Source: Pseudophaeomoniella oleicola (Eukaryota; Ascomycota; Eurotiomycetes; Phaeomoniellales; Phaeomoniellaceae). From it: a DNA stretch of 64,000 nucleotides. The notes under the pieces were generated by a model, which saw only the letters and a list, made by a program, of their open reading frames with translations, ran no database searches and was not told the origin of the DNA. Position 1 is the stretch's first letter, and each line of letters opens with the position of its first letter. The translations under genes were made by a program, and so were the position numbers. Positions 1-11,754 of this stretch are shown here, piece by piece. The DNA lies in contig QWDQ01000021.1 in NCBI GenBank assembly GCA_003868215.1, forward strand, positions 1 through 64,000. The letters are read 5' to 3'.

Positions 1-52
1 CATAGTACCTAGATATACCATATCTTTGGATTGATCTGATTCTGCGTGCCTT

Positions 53-154
53 CCCCCCCCCCCCCCCCCCCCCCCCCAATTCCCGATTCCATACTCAATG
101 AAATAAATCAAAGAAGTTTTAAGCACCAAAAAAAAAAAAAAAAAAAAAAAAAAA
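53..154. repeat. Poly-C (25) and poly-A (27) tracts
   Basis: C25 occupies 53-77 and A27 occupies 128-154, separated by 50 bases of ordinary sequence. Both are simple homopolymers. Their exact lengths are prone to sequencing error. Confidence 0.85.
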
Positions 155-260
155 GAAGAAGCTTTGGAATTGAGCTCGTGTGAGTTCCCTTTTGAAACAC
201 ACAGATACATAAGGTAGGAAGACAGATCATTGGAAAATTGGGAGGAAACAACAGAAGTAG

Positions 261-285
261 AGGTAGGTAGGTAGGTAGGTAGGTA
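261..285. repeat. AGGT tetranucleotide array
   Basis: Six tandem AGGT units lie in the sirtuin 3' flank. This is the longest pure stretch of the GGTA-type motif that recurs between genes across the window. Confidence 0.85.
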
Positions 286-568
286 CGTCGGTTCCTCCTT
301 CGGGGACATATGTTGAATGGGTGGGAGGGGAGAAAAAGAAACAGGCGTTCTAGAATTTGATAGGATGTGGAAAGATGAGATGACGCAGTTCGCTATACCG
401 AGGAATCTGCTGGGAAGACGAGGTTGAGGTAAAAAAAGAAAAAGGAGTCAGGTACGGCCGTAGCTGTACTATGAGATTGGGAATATTGAGTATCTGAGGT
501 ACTAGGAGAAGTGGTCCTGTTGTTTGGGGAGTTGTTGGTATGGAGCTAGGAAGGATTTGTGATGAATG

Positions 569-2424
569 TCAGGTCGGGATCCGTAGTTCCTCGGACACGG
601 CCTTATCCTCATGTTCCAATTCTTCCTTTCTGTCGTCGGGCTCTGGAAGGAGCTCTGCTTTCGTGTCGCTGAAGTCTTCTTCATTGCCAGAATCATCTCC
701 AGCCCCATTCATGAGGTCTTCAAAGTCATGAGCCATATCCTCCTCTTTGCCCTCTTCGAAGACGAGATGTCGATGCGATTCGCCTTCCACAGTCTTGACA
801 CTTCCTCGCTTGATCTCTCTACCGTTGCCGGCCTTCAACTCCCACCCCAACTTCCTCGCTAATACTTCCACCACTATATCGCATTCACCTAAAATCTCGA
901 TGTCAAAATCGATGTGATTGCATCTCGTCTTGCTGATGTAGATCTGTGGAATGGTCGGATCCAACACACTGGGGATCGAAGCCACCGGGTCAACCTTCAA
1001 CGAGGTGCCTATGACGACGACAAGGTCCACAGTATGCCTATCCGAGGCTATGCGGTGATGGAAGGCCGAGGGGAGATCTTCACCAAAGAATGTTATATCA
1101 GGTTTCAGGATGCCGGGAGTAGGAATGGTAGAATCTCCATCCGAATCGGAATCAGATGCAGCGAAAGAAGACGGCGATGGTTTTCTGCGCTTGTTAGGCT
1201 GGGTGGGTGGTGAAAGCTTACGTTTGCTGCCGATCAAGGAAGACGTCGGCTTGGCGGATCCATTCTCGGCAGCAAGGTCTGCTTCGCATCTAGGGCAATA
1301 AGCGATTTGTTTGGCGCGGATCTGAGGGAATATTGTCTCTCCAGGGACATGATAGCCGCATTTCTGACATGTTGCAGTTGCAAAAGATCCGTGACACTGA
1401 ATTATCTTGTCTTTCGACAAACCGGCATATGTCTCTATGTTGTCTATGTTTTGGGTGTAGTTTGTCAAAAGTCGATCGTGATCCTCTAGCAATTTGATAA
1501 ACGCATGTGTTGGAGTGAATTTGGGCTTTCCGGTGGATTCTTCCTCTGGTGGGAGAATGTCCCCGGCGACTGAAAAGAAGATATCTGGATCCGTCTTGAA
1601 TACCGATAAGTCGAAGACTTCAGATGGTTCAGAAATCCTGTCTGTCAGCCCGTTTGCTGCTAGTCTATCATAGAATCCAGTTCCTGCAGAGCGGAAATCA
1701 GGTATACCAAGCGAGGTTGAGATCCCGGCTCCAGTGACGACAATGATATTTCGAGATTTCTCAACAAGTGCCACAGCATCGTCGATGGTGTTGTACTCAG
1801 GAAGCTTCTGCCTCCTTTTCAATTCTCTCTGCATGCCATGGGAGAGTAAGGTATAATAAGCCTCATCGGGATAGCCTTCCAGTACATCCGGAGGCTTGAT
1901 TCCAAAGGCTGTACACAGCTTTTTGGCAGTTACCTTACCTGCTAATACCGTGGCATCTATGAAGTTCGGTATGCCGAGCTGCCGAAGTTGTCTTCGATAT
2001 TGTACAGCTTCCTCTAACGTACAGGCACCAGGAACTAACCAGGCGATTCGCGTTAGAGACATGAAGCAGTCACGTGACCAATAAGTATACGGTCAAGGGA
2101 GTCCGTCTCACCTATACCTAAGCGGAGATGCTGATCGCCTAAACCCTCGAGAGCAATTTCGAATTCATCTTCACTGTCCCAATCATCTTCCATTTCTTCA
2201 AGCTCCAGCTCTTCTCCGCTGGGTACCTCAATATCATCTTCGACCACAAGCTCATCTTCGCGTTCATGTTCCTCATGTGCTCCAGGTGCTCCATCGGAAT
2301 TTGCTGAATCTGGCAAGTGTATGGGTTCATGATCCACGCTGGGAATAGGTACGGTGAGTTCCTGAATTTCGGCTGCCGGTTGGGCGAGTGCCGGTGGTTC
2401 ATCGTTTACTGGTTGTTCAGCCAT
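569..2424 (-). CDS. Sir2/Hst1-type NAD-dependent protein deacetylase (sirtuin)
   Basis: Predicted class I sirtuin that removes acetyl groups from histones using NAD; expected in the nucleus and in gene silencing. Exons are 2424-2112 and 2034-569 (77-nt intron, CTAAC branch site), giving 592 aa. The N-terminal ~95 residues are very acidic. Visible catalytic motifs are GAGISTSLGIPDFRS (about residue 206), TQNID (about 298), the catalytic His in QCHGS (about 319), a zinc site of two CxxC pairs (about 327/330 and 351/354), and GILKPDITFFGE. The order and spacing match yeast Sir2/Hst1. Between the second CxxC and GILKPD lies an insert of about 55 residues that is Ser/Pro-rich with two basic clusters (KRK, NKRRK), which look like nuclear localisation signals. 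The C-terminus is again acidic. Whether it is Sir2 or Hst1 by ancestry cannot be decided here. Confidence 0.93.
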
Positions 2425-2731
2425 TATCAGTATAAGCCTTGCTATTGCCCAAGGCTCGGTATTGACAATGCCTTCAAACGTGGTATGTAGTACACACGTC
2501 CCAGAACATAGCTACGATGGCTTATGGATAGTAGTACATCTGCTGCATTGCCGGATCGAGAGCAACTTATGGCGGAACTAGACGCGGAACAAGTGGCGAG
2601 ACCAAATGCACGTGCCGCCAAGAGTTTCCGCCATAGCGCCAGCCTTATTGGTTCTGCAAATAGAAAGGGAAATTTCAGACTCACCACGTTTGGAACCGGT
2701 GATATTTATGTTCTTCTCATTACTAAATAAT
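2425..2731. other. Short intergenic region upstream of the sirtuin gene
   Basis: About 300 bases between the sirtuin start and the acl4 stop. It must hold the sirtuin promoter and the acl4 3' end. Short open frames here lack any family resemblance. Confidence 0.6.
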
Positions 2732-3937
2732 TCATGTAGTCATTTCGACATCTTTGCCCTCGATTCCATTCTCGTCATCATCCGCGAAACCTTCAAATTC
2801 ACTACCGTCGTCTTCGTCCTCGCCGTTTTCCATATCTTCCCAGTCTTCTTCGTCTTCGATGGGACCTCCAAGTTCGGCATCAAGCGAGCTGACTAATTCT
2901 TTAGCATGCTCCATGAGTCGTTCATCCTCGTACTCCTGCACTCGATATAGTCGCAAACAGTTTCTCAGCCATTCCCGTGACGGTTCTTTGGAATCAGCGC
3001 CTTTTTGCGCCTGCAAAAATTGAGCCCAACCTCCGAGATACCATGCTTCGACACTTTGATCATCTTCCAGAACCAACCTCTCAAGGACACTGAATGCCTT
3101 GTCTTCCATCTCGACTTCCATCAATAACCTTGACAGTGATATTCGCGTGGCAAATTCTGGGACACTAGGATCATCTGCAGGCAGATCTTGCCACAATTCC
3201 ATGCTGTGCTCTAAAGCTTTCCGTGATTCATCTAGACGTGTCTGCGATATCCGTACGGAAGCGAGAGTTTGCAAAGTAGCAGGTGAATTAGGTGCTATCA
3301 GCAATGCTTCCGTCACGTAGGTCTCACACCTCTGCTCCGCGTCGTTTTCAAATCTAAGTGCTTGTCAGTAGAATATCAATGGTGGGATCAAAGAGGCTTC
3401 ATACGAAAGGTCGGTCATGTAGACCTCCGTCATACTACACAACGCCTCTGCAATTCTGAGCTTTTTGTCCGCCGCGACGACCTGCGCTTCAACATCTTCG
3501 GTTCCCAGTCCTTCTAGATATTGCGCCTCGTCTTTCAAAATTTGTATGCCCTTCTCAAACCACTTTATGCTATCGTGACCACCTTCTTCGCTTAGTTGTG
3601 CCAACCACAATGACGGTTCGGCGCTTGATATCTCTCCGTCAGGGTCCAACCTGTCGGCGCGTAGAAACTGCTGCCGTGCTAGATCTGGTTCTCCTAATTC
3701 GAGGTTGATTTGGCCAAGAATGACCAATGCGGGTACAGGCGCCTTTGGGTCGGACTGAGATACCGATTCGAATTGCGCCAAGGCATTGGAAGCGAGGGGA
3801 AGAGCTGATTCGGGTTGAGATTGTTGAAGCAGTACAGCGGCTTGCTCCAAGAGTTCGGCAGGGGACCGTCGCTCGGTAGTCTTCTTCTTGGGGGCTTTAT
3901 GCCTTTGCCGCTGATCGACTTCTTTTGTTTTCGCCAT
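2732..3937 (-). CDS. ACL4: Acl4-like assembly chaperone of ribosomal protein L4 (TPR protein)
   Basis: Exons 3937-3405 and 3353-2732 (51-nt intron) give 384 aa, close to the 387 aa of yeast Acl4, a dedicated chaperone that binds newly made Rpl4 and escorts it to the pre-60S ribosome. The start is basic (MAKTKEVDQRQRHK), followed by tetratricopeptide-type helices: AVLLQQSQPESALPLASNAL, then ILGQINLELGEPDLARQQF, and later SVRISQTRLDESRKALEHSM. The protein ends in a strongly acidic tail (DEEDWEDMENGEDEDD), as in the family. The splice joins MTDLS to FENDAEQRCETYV in frame. Assignment rests on TPR layout, length and acidic tail, so a related TPR protein is possible but less likely. Confidence 0.85.
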
Positions 3938-5145
3938 GGCGGCTTTCTTTTCTGCGCCAGATAAAGATCCGTTCGTTGTCGCGAGACATAAATTTTTTGT
4001 TTTCAGTAATTAGATGGTAGACCCTTGTTCTTATCGATAAGTAACACCTGCATCCCCACTACATAATAATTAATATTAACCTAGGTAATTACAGGCTACC
4101 GCACGACACTCTCATCAATCGAGAAAACAGAGCTGACGACAGTCCTCTTATTGTGGCTGCAAGCTTCCCATGCTTGATTATCTGTGGAGTTTCGCGGTGC
4201 TAGAATACAACATCAACGACCAAACTGTATGGGGAGAGTCTGCATTCTGTCGGGCTGTTTGCAACAAAGATCGAGCAATGGTGCAGTGGCTTCTCTGCCA
4301 CCCACAGATTACTTAAGCCCGATCCTGGAGGCATTTACTATGTATCAGACAACGTATACTACGTATAGACAGACGACAGCCGCTTAGAGCTCACTCCGGA
4401 CCGACACCCTGGTTCTACGTGCCAATGAACGGATGTGATGTAGTTGCGGCACTGCTTCTTGGGACATCGAGAGTAGGCCCGAATGCCGAAGACAGACTTG
4501 ATCGGACTCCCATTATCTACGCAGCAAAGAACGACCCATAATGTGATCGTGGAACTGCTTGCTTCTTGGAACTCCTGGTACAAATCCGAATGCTCATGAT
4601 AAAAAAACTGCCAATCTTCACTTGTAGCTGCGGCCATCGGTGGCCAACGAGTCAATTAATCAACGGCTCTTTGACTGTTCCTGGCATGAAGGCGGACTAC
4701 ACTTAGATACCTGGTTCATTCACTTCCACTCTACCTGCAATGAATTACTCTACAATAAAATAAAGGTCATCTGGAACCATTGGAATATTCATAAGGTATC
4801 CCCGTAGATCCGTGGATTCTAGTCGCTGGCGGAATAAGGTAATCCACAGAAATCCACCCGGTACCATCTCGGATATCAGTGGGTACAGAAAACCTCCACC
4901 ATCCAACGGCTTCCGGTCTGCAGAATAATACTAATCCCTATCGCTCGATTCAATGGGGACACAGGTTCCTTGGACAAGTCTAATTATTGAGTCATGGCGA
5001 GATGATAATTAAAGCGATAATACATTCTATCTTCGTGTCCTATACGCCTGTATCCCACGCTGGTAAGTAGAGTTGTGGCCTCTGCTGCATCGACCCATCT
5101 TGACATCTAGGACTATTGTACATGGTATTCATTCACAAAGCGCGA
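3938..5145. other. Intergenic region holding an ankyrin gene relic
   Basis: Stretch between the acl4 start and the 3' end of the MFS pump. Apart from the relic at about 4095-4720 (separate entry) no gene was seen. The acl4 promoter should lie next to 3938. Confidence 0.6.
4095..4720 (+). pseudogene. Decayed ankyrin-repeat gene fragment
   Basis: Plus-strand sequence reads as successive ankyrin repeats but changes frame and meets stops. Recognisable pieces in order are ADDSPLIVAASF; then DQTVWGESAFCRAVCNKD with MVQWLLCHPQIT before a stop near 4313; then GCDVVAALLLG with PNAEDRLDRTPIIYAAKND; then in another frame NVIVELLASWN and NPNAHDKK; then VAAAIGGQRVN. The spacing and the DxxGxTPLxxAAxxG..VVxLLL pattern fit ankyrin repeats of the fungal NACHT/ankyrin type. 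At least four breaks interrupt it and no start codon or effector domain is visible, so it is a relic of a larger gene. A highly spliced live gene is unlikely because the breaks fall inside repeat cores without good splice sites. Confidence 0.7.
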
Positions 5146-7006
5146 TCATGCCGCAACGGCCTCAACTTTCTTGCCCTTCACAGAATGGTGCCATTCAATG
5201 CCCAACGACCCAACGAGCGTTAGGCATGAAAGTGCAACGCATATGTACCAAGTGGTCGTCAGTGCGTGATTGTATGCCACCTGGACCGCAGGGAGCTCTG
5301 CCTTTGGTACATAGTCCTTCAGTTCTGTGGCACCGACATTTAAGACGATCGCGGCCAGTTGAGGCGAGACTTTCTTGACACCATCGATGAGTTGATTTGA
5401 AAAGACGTTCTGAGCGACAGAGACAAAGAGCGCGCCGCCGAGGGTCTGCAGAAACATGATCACCGAGGTACCGACCGGAACGTCTTCAAGTTTCAAGACA
5501 GTCTGTGACAAAACCAGAGGCATTTGCATCCCGAACCCAATGCCCAATCCAAAAATGGCCTGGTAGCCTATCCACTTGCTGTGTCCGGTATGGGTGGTGA
5601 ACGTGGTGAGCAGTCCGGTACCAATTCCGGCAAGTACAGAGCTGAGGATCATGAACGGCCAATAGTAGCCAAGCTTCGTCACGAGAGCACCTGATGCGAG
5701 CGATGCGATAACGACACCAAGGACCACAGGGATGGACATGATGCCAGATTTCATCGCTGTGACGCCTTTTATAGCCTGGAACCAGATTGGGATCTAGAGC
5801 CAAGTCAGCCAATGAACTTCGCAGTCCAATGCATCATAACTTACGTAATAGACCATAATGAAAAACGATCCACCCAGACAGAGAGCAAAAAAGCTCGCAA
5901 ATGCCATGCTCCGCTGGCCAATGATGTGGGGCGGTATCGTAGCGTTATTCTTTTGCCAGAGCTGAATACCGATGAATATTGTAATCAGCACGCCAAAGAG
6001 GACGAAAAGTGCAATGATGCGGGCATCCTTCCATGCGTATGTCGAACCACCCCATTGTAAAGCAAGCAGAAGAGAGATAATGGCAGGAAGGAAGACAACG
6101 GTTCTGCAGACACGTTAGAGAACGCTATTTTGAGACAATAGCAAGAGTAACTCACCCATAGGGGTCAAAACCGGCGAATTTCTCGCGCGCTGTGGCGTCT
6201 GTTTGTGCCTTTCTGCTTGGGCTCTTGAAAAACAAGACGATGCCAGTGATCGTGACAGCCCCAAATGGCAAATTGATGTAGAAGCACCAGCGCCAACTGA
6301 GGTGGTCGGTAAATGCGCCGCCCATCAAAGGTCCAGCGACGGATGCGATACCGTACATACCACCGATGAATCCCATGTACATTGGACGCCTAGCCATAGG
6401 CACGGTGTGTGCAATGATGATGAGCGCCCCGCTGAAGATGCCGCTGGATCCAATTCCTGCCACTGCTCGACCTAGGATTAGCGCAGTGGAAGAAGGAGCC
6501 GCGCCACAGACAGCTGAGCCAATCTCGAAGATCAAGATAGCAATCAGAAAAGTCCACTTGATGGAGAAGTATTTGTAGAATTTTCCAAACATGAGCTGAA
6601 AAGAACAGGTCGTGAGAAGATAGGCCGATCCGTACCACCCAACGTCATTCAAGCGCTTGAAATGGTCAGTGATGCGAGGGATTGCTGTCGCGATGATGGT
6701 ATTGTCCAACGATATCAAAAACACCGCCATGCACAAGGAAACGGTTATGATTGTAAGTTGTATTCCTTTGGGATATTGATAATCGTCTTCGGGATGATCT
6801 GTCATTGCTGCTTCTTGTTCAGCAGTCAGATCTACTTCCTGTTTCTGTTGTGAAGACGTGACTGAAGCTATATCTGCTGGCGGAGGATTCTTATTCGAGG
6901 TAAGCTCGTGAGACGATCCGTTATCGCTTGATAGGACAGTGTTAAGGTCCAGAGCTTGGGCTTTTCCTGGAGTGGTAGACCTCCGTCCAAAGAGTTTGAT
7001 CGCCAT
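5146..7006 (-). CDS. MFS drug/toxin efflux transporter, DHA2 (14-TM) type
   Basis: Exons 7006-6156, 6103-5845 and 5793-5146 (introns 52 and 51 nt) give 585 aa. After a hydrophilic N-terminus of about 75 residues come the membrane segments of a 14-helix proton antiporter. The DHA2 signature [17 protein letters not shown] lies in the first helix, GWYGSAYLL follows in the second, and the antiporter motif C region reads [20 protein letters not shown]. The splice rebuilds [19 protein letters not shown], a hallmark of this fungal group. Likely acts at the plasma membrane exporting small hydrophobic compounds or fungal metabolites; the substrate cannot be read from sequence. No biosynthetic genes lie beside it, so a role in a metabolite cluster is not supported. 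Confidence 0.93.
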
Positions 7007-8583
7007 GGCTGGTGAGCGTAACCAATAGCGAAAGAAGGAGGTAATTGTGCTCGGATGGTATGAGAAAGGGGAGTCACGATGGAAGGGGTTCTAGAGGATG
7101 GTTGTTGTAATGACAACACTCAGAAATTGGTAAGAAGGAAGAAATCTCGACAAGAAGGAGTGCTGAAAGAAGGAAACTCAGGTAGGAAAGTCCACGTCGA
7201 TACCCAGGTAGATATTTGAAGGTAAAGAAAGAGCGAAGAGAATGTATGATATCTACCTTACCGGGCTCCACGACAAGTTCATTAATTAATATGTAGGAAT
7301 GCTAAGGAGAAGGGCGAACTACCGTGCAAGCGACGGAGCAAATGTCAGACTCCTTTTCGCCGTCCATCGCGTTTGTTGTACGATGATACGAAGATTCCCT
7401 GATTTGGACAGTTCGTGATTTCTGCAATCCGCCGTTGGCGACGGAAGTACCAAGTACCAACCTTGGAAGTCAAGCATTTTTCCACTTTCCCGTTAGGTTC
7501 AAAGTTCAGACCACCAATGTTTTCACCTGTAATTGGGCAACAATCTCACCAAGGGATCGAATGAAATTCACTATCTTATTACCTAAGGTATGCACCTTGG
7601 ATCGCGCGTCTTCCGCTCCGATCTTAGTTGCTTACCTTACCTGAGGCATGTAAGGTAATATGTCTCTACAGTGGGTTCAAGGCCTTTTCCCCCACTGGGA
7701 CAAGATCTGGAGATGAAGAAGCGAGTACTAATTATCATTGGGAATTATCTCACCAAACTCGGTGCATTGCAGAGAAAATCTACAATGGACCTATGATCAT
7801 AATGGCCTGAGTTGAATATAATAGTGTCAGGCTGATAGAATTCAGGTCTAGGTGCAGTGAATTAATTACGATTGGTTACTCTCCCCTTGGGCTTTAGGTC
7901 AGAATCCTTCTGCACAACTAAAAGGCAACCATCAGCCACCTACATCGCGGGCGAGACCTCGGACGAATTTATGCTTCCGCATATAGCTGACACCTTATTC
8001 AGCTTATCTCCGCCGCACCGCGAGACAGCCAGGCAGCCAGATTTTCGAGAATTCGATCCCATCTCCCAGCGAATCAGTACCAAAATATACCGATACCATC
8101 TTGCACCAAATAACACCTCTCGGAGCCTGCTTCTTACTTCTTCAGGATGGTGAAACAGAACATCATGTGCCAGTTGCCATGAACTGAATCGGACTTCCGT
8201 TCCTACTGACTGCCATATCCCTGCTTTGAATTGGGATGCAGGCTAGATCAGCAAGCGCTCCCAATCGATTTCATATAGGCGAGATTGCAGGTCGCATTGA
8301 CCTCTCGAATACCAATCCTCAAAGACTATGCCAGGGCGAGCTTCGAAACACCCTGTTCAATAGCCTTGTTAGTCACAACTTGAGTCCTATTGCGTGCTCT
8401 TCTTTGTGATGACTTCGATCTGAATGTTGAAGTAGTTATGCGGAGCCTCCAACGGTGAGTCATTGCTGGTGCAGCAACGAATTCTGTCCGTATCTGCATG
8501 GACACTGCAGAAACCCCGAGAAAACACTTGCTTCTCGGTCACGACGCTTACTGAACCGCCGCATGTACGCGAGAGTGGGCATT
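7007..8583. other. Gene-free stretch upstream of the MFS pump
   Basis: About 1.6 kb. It should contain the MFS promoter and the 3' end of the DUF1640 gene. Several TACCTTA/AAGGTAA motifs occur near 7570-7660. The 93-aa open frame at 7872-8153 has no recognisable features and I do not call it. Confidence 0.55.
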
Positions 8584-9582
8584 TCACATCAACAAACGCC
8601 AAGCACCCAGAATCAGCGCCGCCGTACCAGTGCATACACCCCTGTGAGATGTGGTTAGCTTACGTTGATATATCCTGGGCAGCGTGGAGACATACATCAA
8701 CCACTGTAATGTGGAGAACTTGACAGCTTCGACTCTTTCTCGCAGCCCAGCCACTTCTTGCTCGATCCGAGCTTCCGTCTCTTTGATGCGCATTTCCTGG
8801 CCGTTTGCTTCCTCTCTTATGCGACCCTTCTCAAGGTTCAAGTCGAGCCGGACCGATGCTTGCGTCCGTGAGATCTCATCTCGGAGTCTCGATGATAGTT
8901 TCGCAAGATCGGACGTGAGCTTCTCATGCGAAGACCTCGTAAGTTGAGATTCTGTAGAGTCGGAATTCATAAGCTCAGAGCGCAGTTTGGCGAAGTCAAC
9001 CTTCTGCGTATATGTGGAACGCTCTTGGTCTTTCAAACTTTTATTCAGTATAATACCACTAGGGACAACATAAATAGGCTCACCTTCTTTGAGTACCATC
9101 GTCCTCGTCAGGTTCTGGATTGACTCCTCAATAACGTCGTTCAAAACCCGCATCATAGCCACGGCTTGTTCCTCACTGAAGCCTTCGCCCTTTAATCTCG
9201 TGACAAACTTCAACGTATCAAAATGGTGATCTTTTTGTTTTGCAGCCGTAGCATGAAATGTGCGCTTAGCAGTCTTGAACGTGGCTACGTAAACACCGTC
9301 GTGCCGTATCGCGGGTAGATTTTGGTTTCTAAAAGAATGGGAGAGTCTTTGGGTCGAAGTAGCGGGTGACCGAGGGGCCGATAAAGAATGCCGGTATGAG
9401 TGCGTATGTGACTGTGTTGGGAACGACAATGGATCATCGGAACATGATCGTGGTCTAGCAAGGTTGTGCTTCTGGTGGAGGAATTGAAGTGGTGCCAGCG
9501 GCGCGCGCAACGAGGCCGTCGTACCCGTTACTTTGGGCAAGAAAACTCGGGGCATCTCTATCAAGGTCTTGGGGTTCGACAT
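8584..9582 (-). CDS. Mitochondrial DUF1640 coiled-coil protein (Fmp32/MCUR1-CCDC90 family)
   Basis: Exons 9582-9084, 9029-8696 and 8641-8584 (both introns 54 nt) give 296 aa. The N-terminus is rich in Arg, Ser and Ala with few acidic residues, as expected for a mitochondrial presequence. The core begins HFDTLKFVTRLKGEGFSEEQ, the family signature, followed by a long coiled coil (KVDFAKLRSELMNSD through RIEQEVAGLRERVEAVKFS). The last exon supplies the single C-terminal membrane helix (WLMGVCTGTAALILGAWRLL). Members sit in the inner mitochondrial membrane; yeast Fmp32 is linked to cytochrome oxidase assembly and animal MCUR1 to calcium uptake or proline metabolism, so the precise role is open. 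The start could also be the Met at 9555. Upstream open frame to 9753 exists but looks unlike a presequence. Confidence 0.88.
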   Translation of the reverse strand: MSNPKTLIEMPRVFLPKVTGTTASLRAPLAPLQFLHQKHNLARPRSCSDDPLSFPTQSHTHSYRHSLSAPRSPATSTQRLSHSFRNQNLPAIRHDGVYVATFKTAKRTFHATAAKQKDHHFDTLKFVTRLKGEGFSEEQAVAMMRVLNDVIEESIQNLTRTMVLKEGEPIYVVPSGIILNKSLKDQERSTYTQKVDFAKLRSELMNSDSTESQLTRSSHEKLTSDLAKLSSRLRDEISRTQASVRLDLNLEKGRIREEANGQEMRIKETEARIEQEVAGLRERVEAVKFSTLQWLMYVSTLPRIYQRKLTTSHRGVCTGTAALILGAWRLLM

Positions 9583-10008
9583 CTTCTCGTATAATGGGAT
9601 GTACTGTGAGGCCTTGCAACGTAATTGGGGGGAGATGGAAGCAAAACACTGACGGCAACTTGAGAATCTGTTGCGACAAGTCGGCAACTTTTTTTGGCAA
9701 TTCTCCGACTCCGGCCCCACCGAGGTGCCAAGGCTGGTCAATACATCTAACACATCGAATCACAACCAGTCCAGATGGCTCATGATGCCAGCATGGGTTC
9801 ATGGTCCACGTTGATCAGAAGACAACACATAAGAAATGCATCCATTTGTCCTCTCGGTGGCCAAAAGTGCCGGAACGGACTATGGTATTTCTTGTGGCCG
9901 ATCGGGGCCATCCTCGATGTTCAAGAGACTCAGTCTCTTCATCAGATATATCCTGGAAGTGCTCCCAGCCTAATGCCTGATATAACACCCTGAGATGATC
10001 ACTCAAGC
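9583..10008. other. Intergenic region between the DUF1640 and TRM11 genes
   Basis: About 430 bases holding the DUF1640 promoter and 5' leader and the TRM11 3' end. No additional gene seen. Confidence 0.55.
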
Positions 10009-11754
10009 TCAGAGTTGTCGAGGCTCTGAGTTCTTGGATTTTATGCCTTTTGAGCGATTTGGCTGAAAGTATCTGCGCCTGAAATCATTCAAGTCATCCG
10101 CCGTTGTCCCTTTCATTATGGAAGCATCAGCATCAACAGGCTTCTTCCCAGACAGTCCAAGTTGTGGCTGGGAAAAGCTCTTAAGCTCATCCTTTCGTCT
10201 ACGCCGATAGGTAAGCAACCTCCTGGACCACTTGTTGAATTCTTGGACGCAGATCGAGACCAATTCAAGCTGTGCGTGCCGTGGAATTTCTGTAATACTG
10301 TCCGACTCATCAGTATGCCCGGGTTCACCGTGCTCGTCCATGAACTCGTCCTCAACCACACGGTACACAGGCATCCAGAAAGACAGTCTTCCGTCTTCCA
10401 CCAGCGTTCGCGCCGCGAAAGCCAGTATATCATCCAACATGGCATTGAAAGAATATGGCCGCTTAGGAGGTACGTAACCTGGTAAAGTGTGCGCTGGTAC
10501 ACCGTCTATGAAATGTGGAGGAGGCCTTGGAGTTGGCAGTTGGTCGTTTGAGCCGTCCAACCCCTCAAGCTTTTTCTGACGGAGGCCAAGGACTTTCAAC
10601 CCTTCTCGCACACCGTATGGAGGATCGGATATTATGCCGTCAAGCCATCCATGTTCTTCGTTGTCACTATCCTCATCAGTGGGGTGACTGTTCCTTCCAA
10701 GAGCTGCTATCCTCAACGGAGTATTAGTCAGATCCGATATGAAGCAATCAAGTAATTGGTCGCGTATTCCATATTTGATCATATTGGTGCCTACTCCGAC
10801 GTCAAGCCCTTTCGCAGAAGCCGGTACACCTTTGGCTCTCTTGTTATCTTTGCCCCGAAAACTTCTACCATCGATATCACTTCCCATGACCACGGCGCCA
10901 AATTGTGCGGCAGAGACGAGGAAACCTCCAGTGCCTACAAATGGATCGTAAAATAATTTTCCAGGACCGGCCAAAGCCAGATTTGCTGTGATGAGGGCGA
11001 GTTCAGCATCCATACTTGTGGTCGAGATGTACGGCCTTTTTTTCAGATCATGAACATCGACTAGGTGCCTCGATGTGTCCCCTATCCATCTGCCGAAGTA
11101 TAGTCTCTTTGGCGTTCGATCAGTCGAAGGGTGCGTGACTAACTTAGTCGGCGAATAATCGTGTTCCTCGAAAATGACAAATTGTTCATCGGGCTTTTTC
11201 AATTCAACGCGGCCTTCAAATCCTAGATAGCTAAAGCTGTTGATCCTAGCCCGTTGTTGGGATACAGAGAGTGTCTCATTAAACGTAATCGTAGAGAAAG
11301 CGAAGGAGCAGTCCCGGTACAGAGGCCAAAGATGAGGCGTGTTAGCCTTGACTGAACTGTGAAGCTCTGTATAATCTCCTGTAGGAGACGAACCCCACAG
11401 CTCATATATGCCTCGAGCAAGAATAGACCTTGAGATGAAACGTCGAGCTGCAGCGGTAGCATCCTTTGCGGTCGTACATCGCGGAAACCGCACAATGCAG
11501 TAGGGCGACTTAAAGGGGCATCAGCAAGAAACATAATGAAGCTGATAGCAGAACTAGAGAAAGGCAAAGGTCGCAGGTACTTTGATGAATTGGAAAGAAA
11601 ATAGGATTTAGGACGCATCAGAAACGAGGATCGCACATACATCTTCAAGATACGATACAATTTCTATCTCGACATCGGCAAGCATGGCGAGCGCCTCAAG
11701 CTCCGCCAATCGAAAACTTTCATGGACCTGTACTAGACGAATGAGATATTCCAT
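10009..11754 (-). CDS. TRM11: tRNA (guanine-10-N2) methyltransferase catalytic subunit Trm11
   Basis: Forms m2G at position 10 of tRNAs, in complex with Trm112. Exons 11754-11641 and 11508-10009 (132-nt intron) give 537 aa. The first exon encodes MEYLIRLVQVHESFRLAELE and joins to SPYCIVRFPRCTT, an N-terminal THUMP-like region. The Rossmann S-adenosylmethionine-binding motif reads LFYDPFVGTGGFLVSAA (about residue 226) and the catalytic motif is DPPYGVREGL (about 332), the N/D-PPY signature of amino-group methyltransferases. It is longer than yeast Trm11 (433 aa) because of hydrophilic loops (for example NSHPTDEDSDNEE) and a basic C-terminus. Its neighbour Gir2 also concerns translation, but shared control is not shown. 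Confidence 0.95.

Larger units (their letters stand above)
1..568. other. Gene-free left edge with homopolymer tracts
   Basis: This is the 3' flank of the sirtuin gene. It holds a run of 25 C (53-77), a run of 27 A (128-154) and an AGGT tetranucleotide array (261-285). No coding pattern was seen. Confidence 0.7.
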
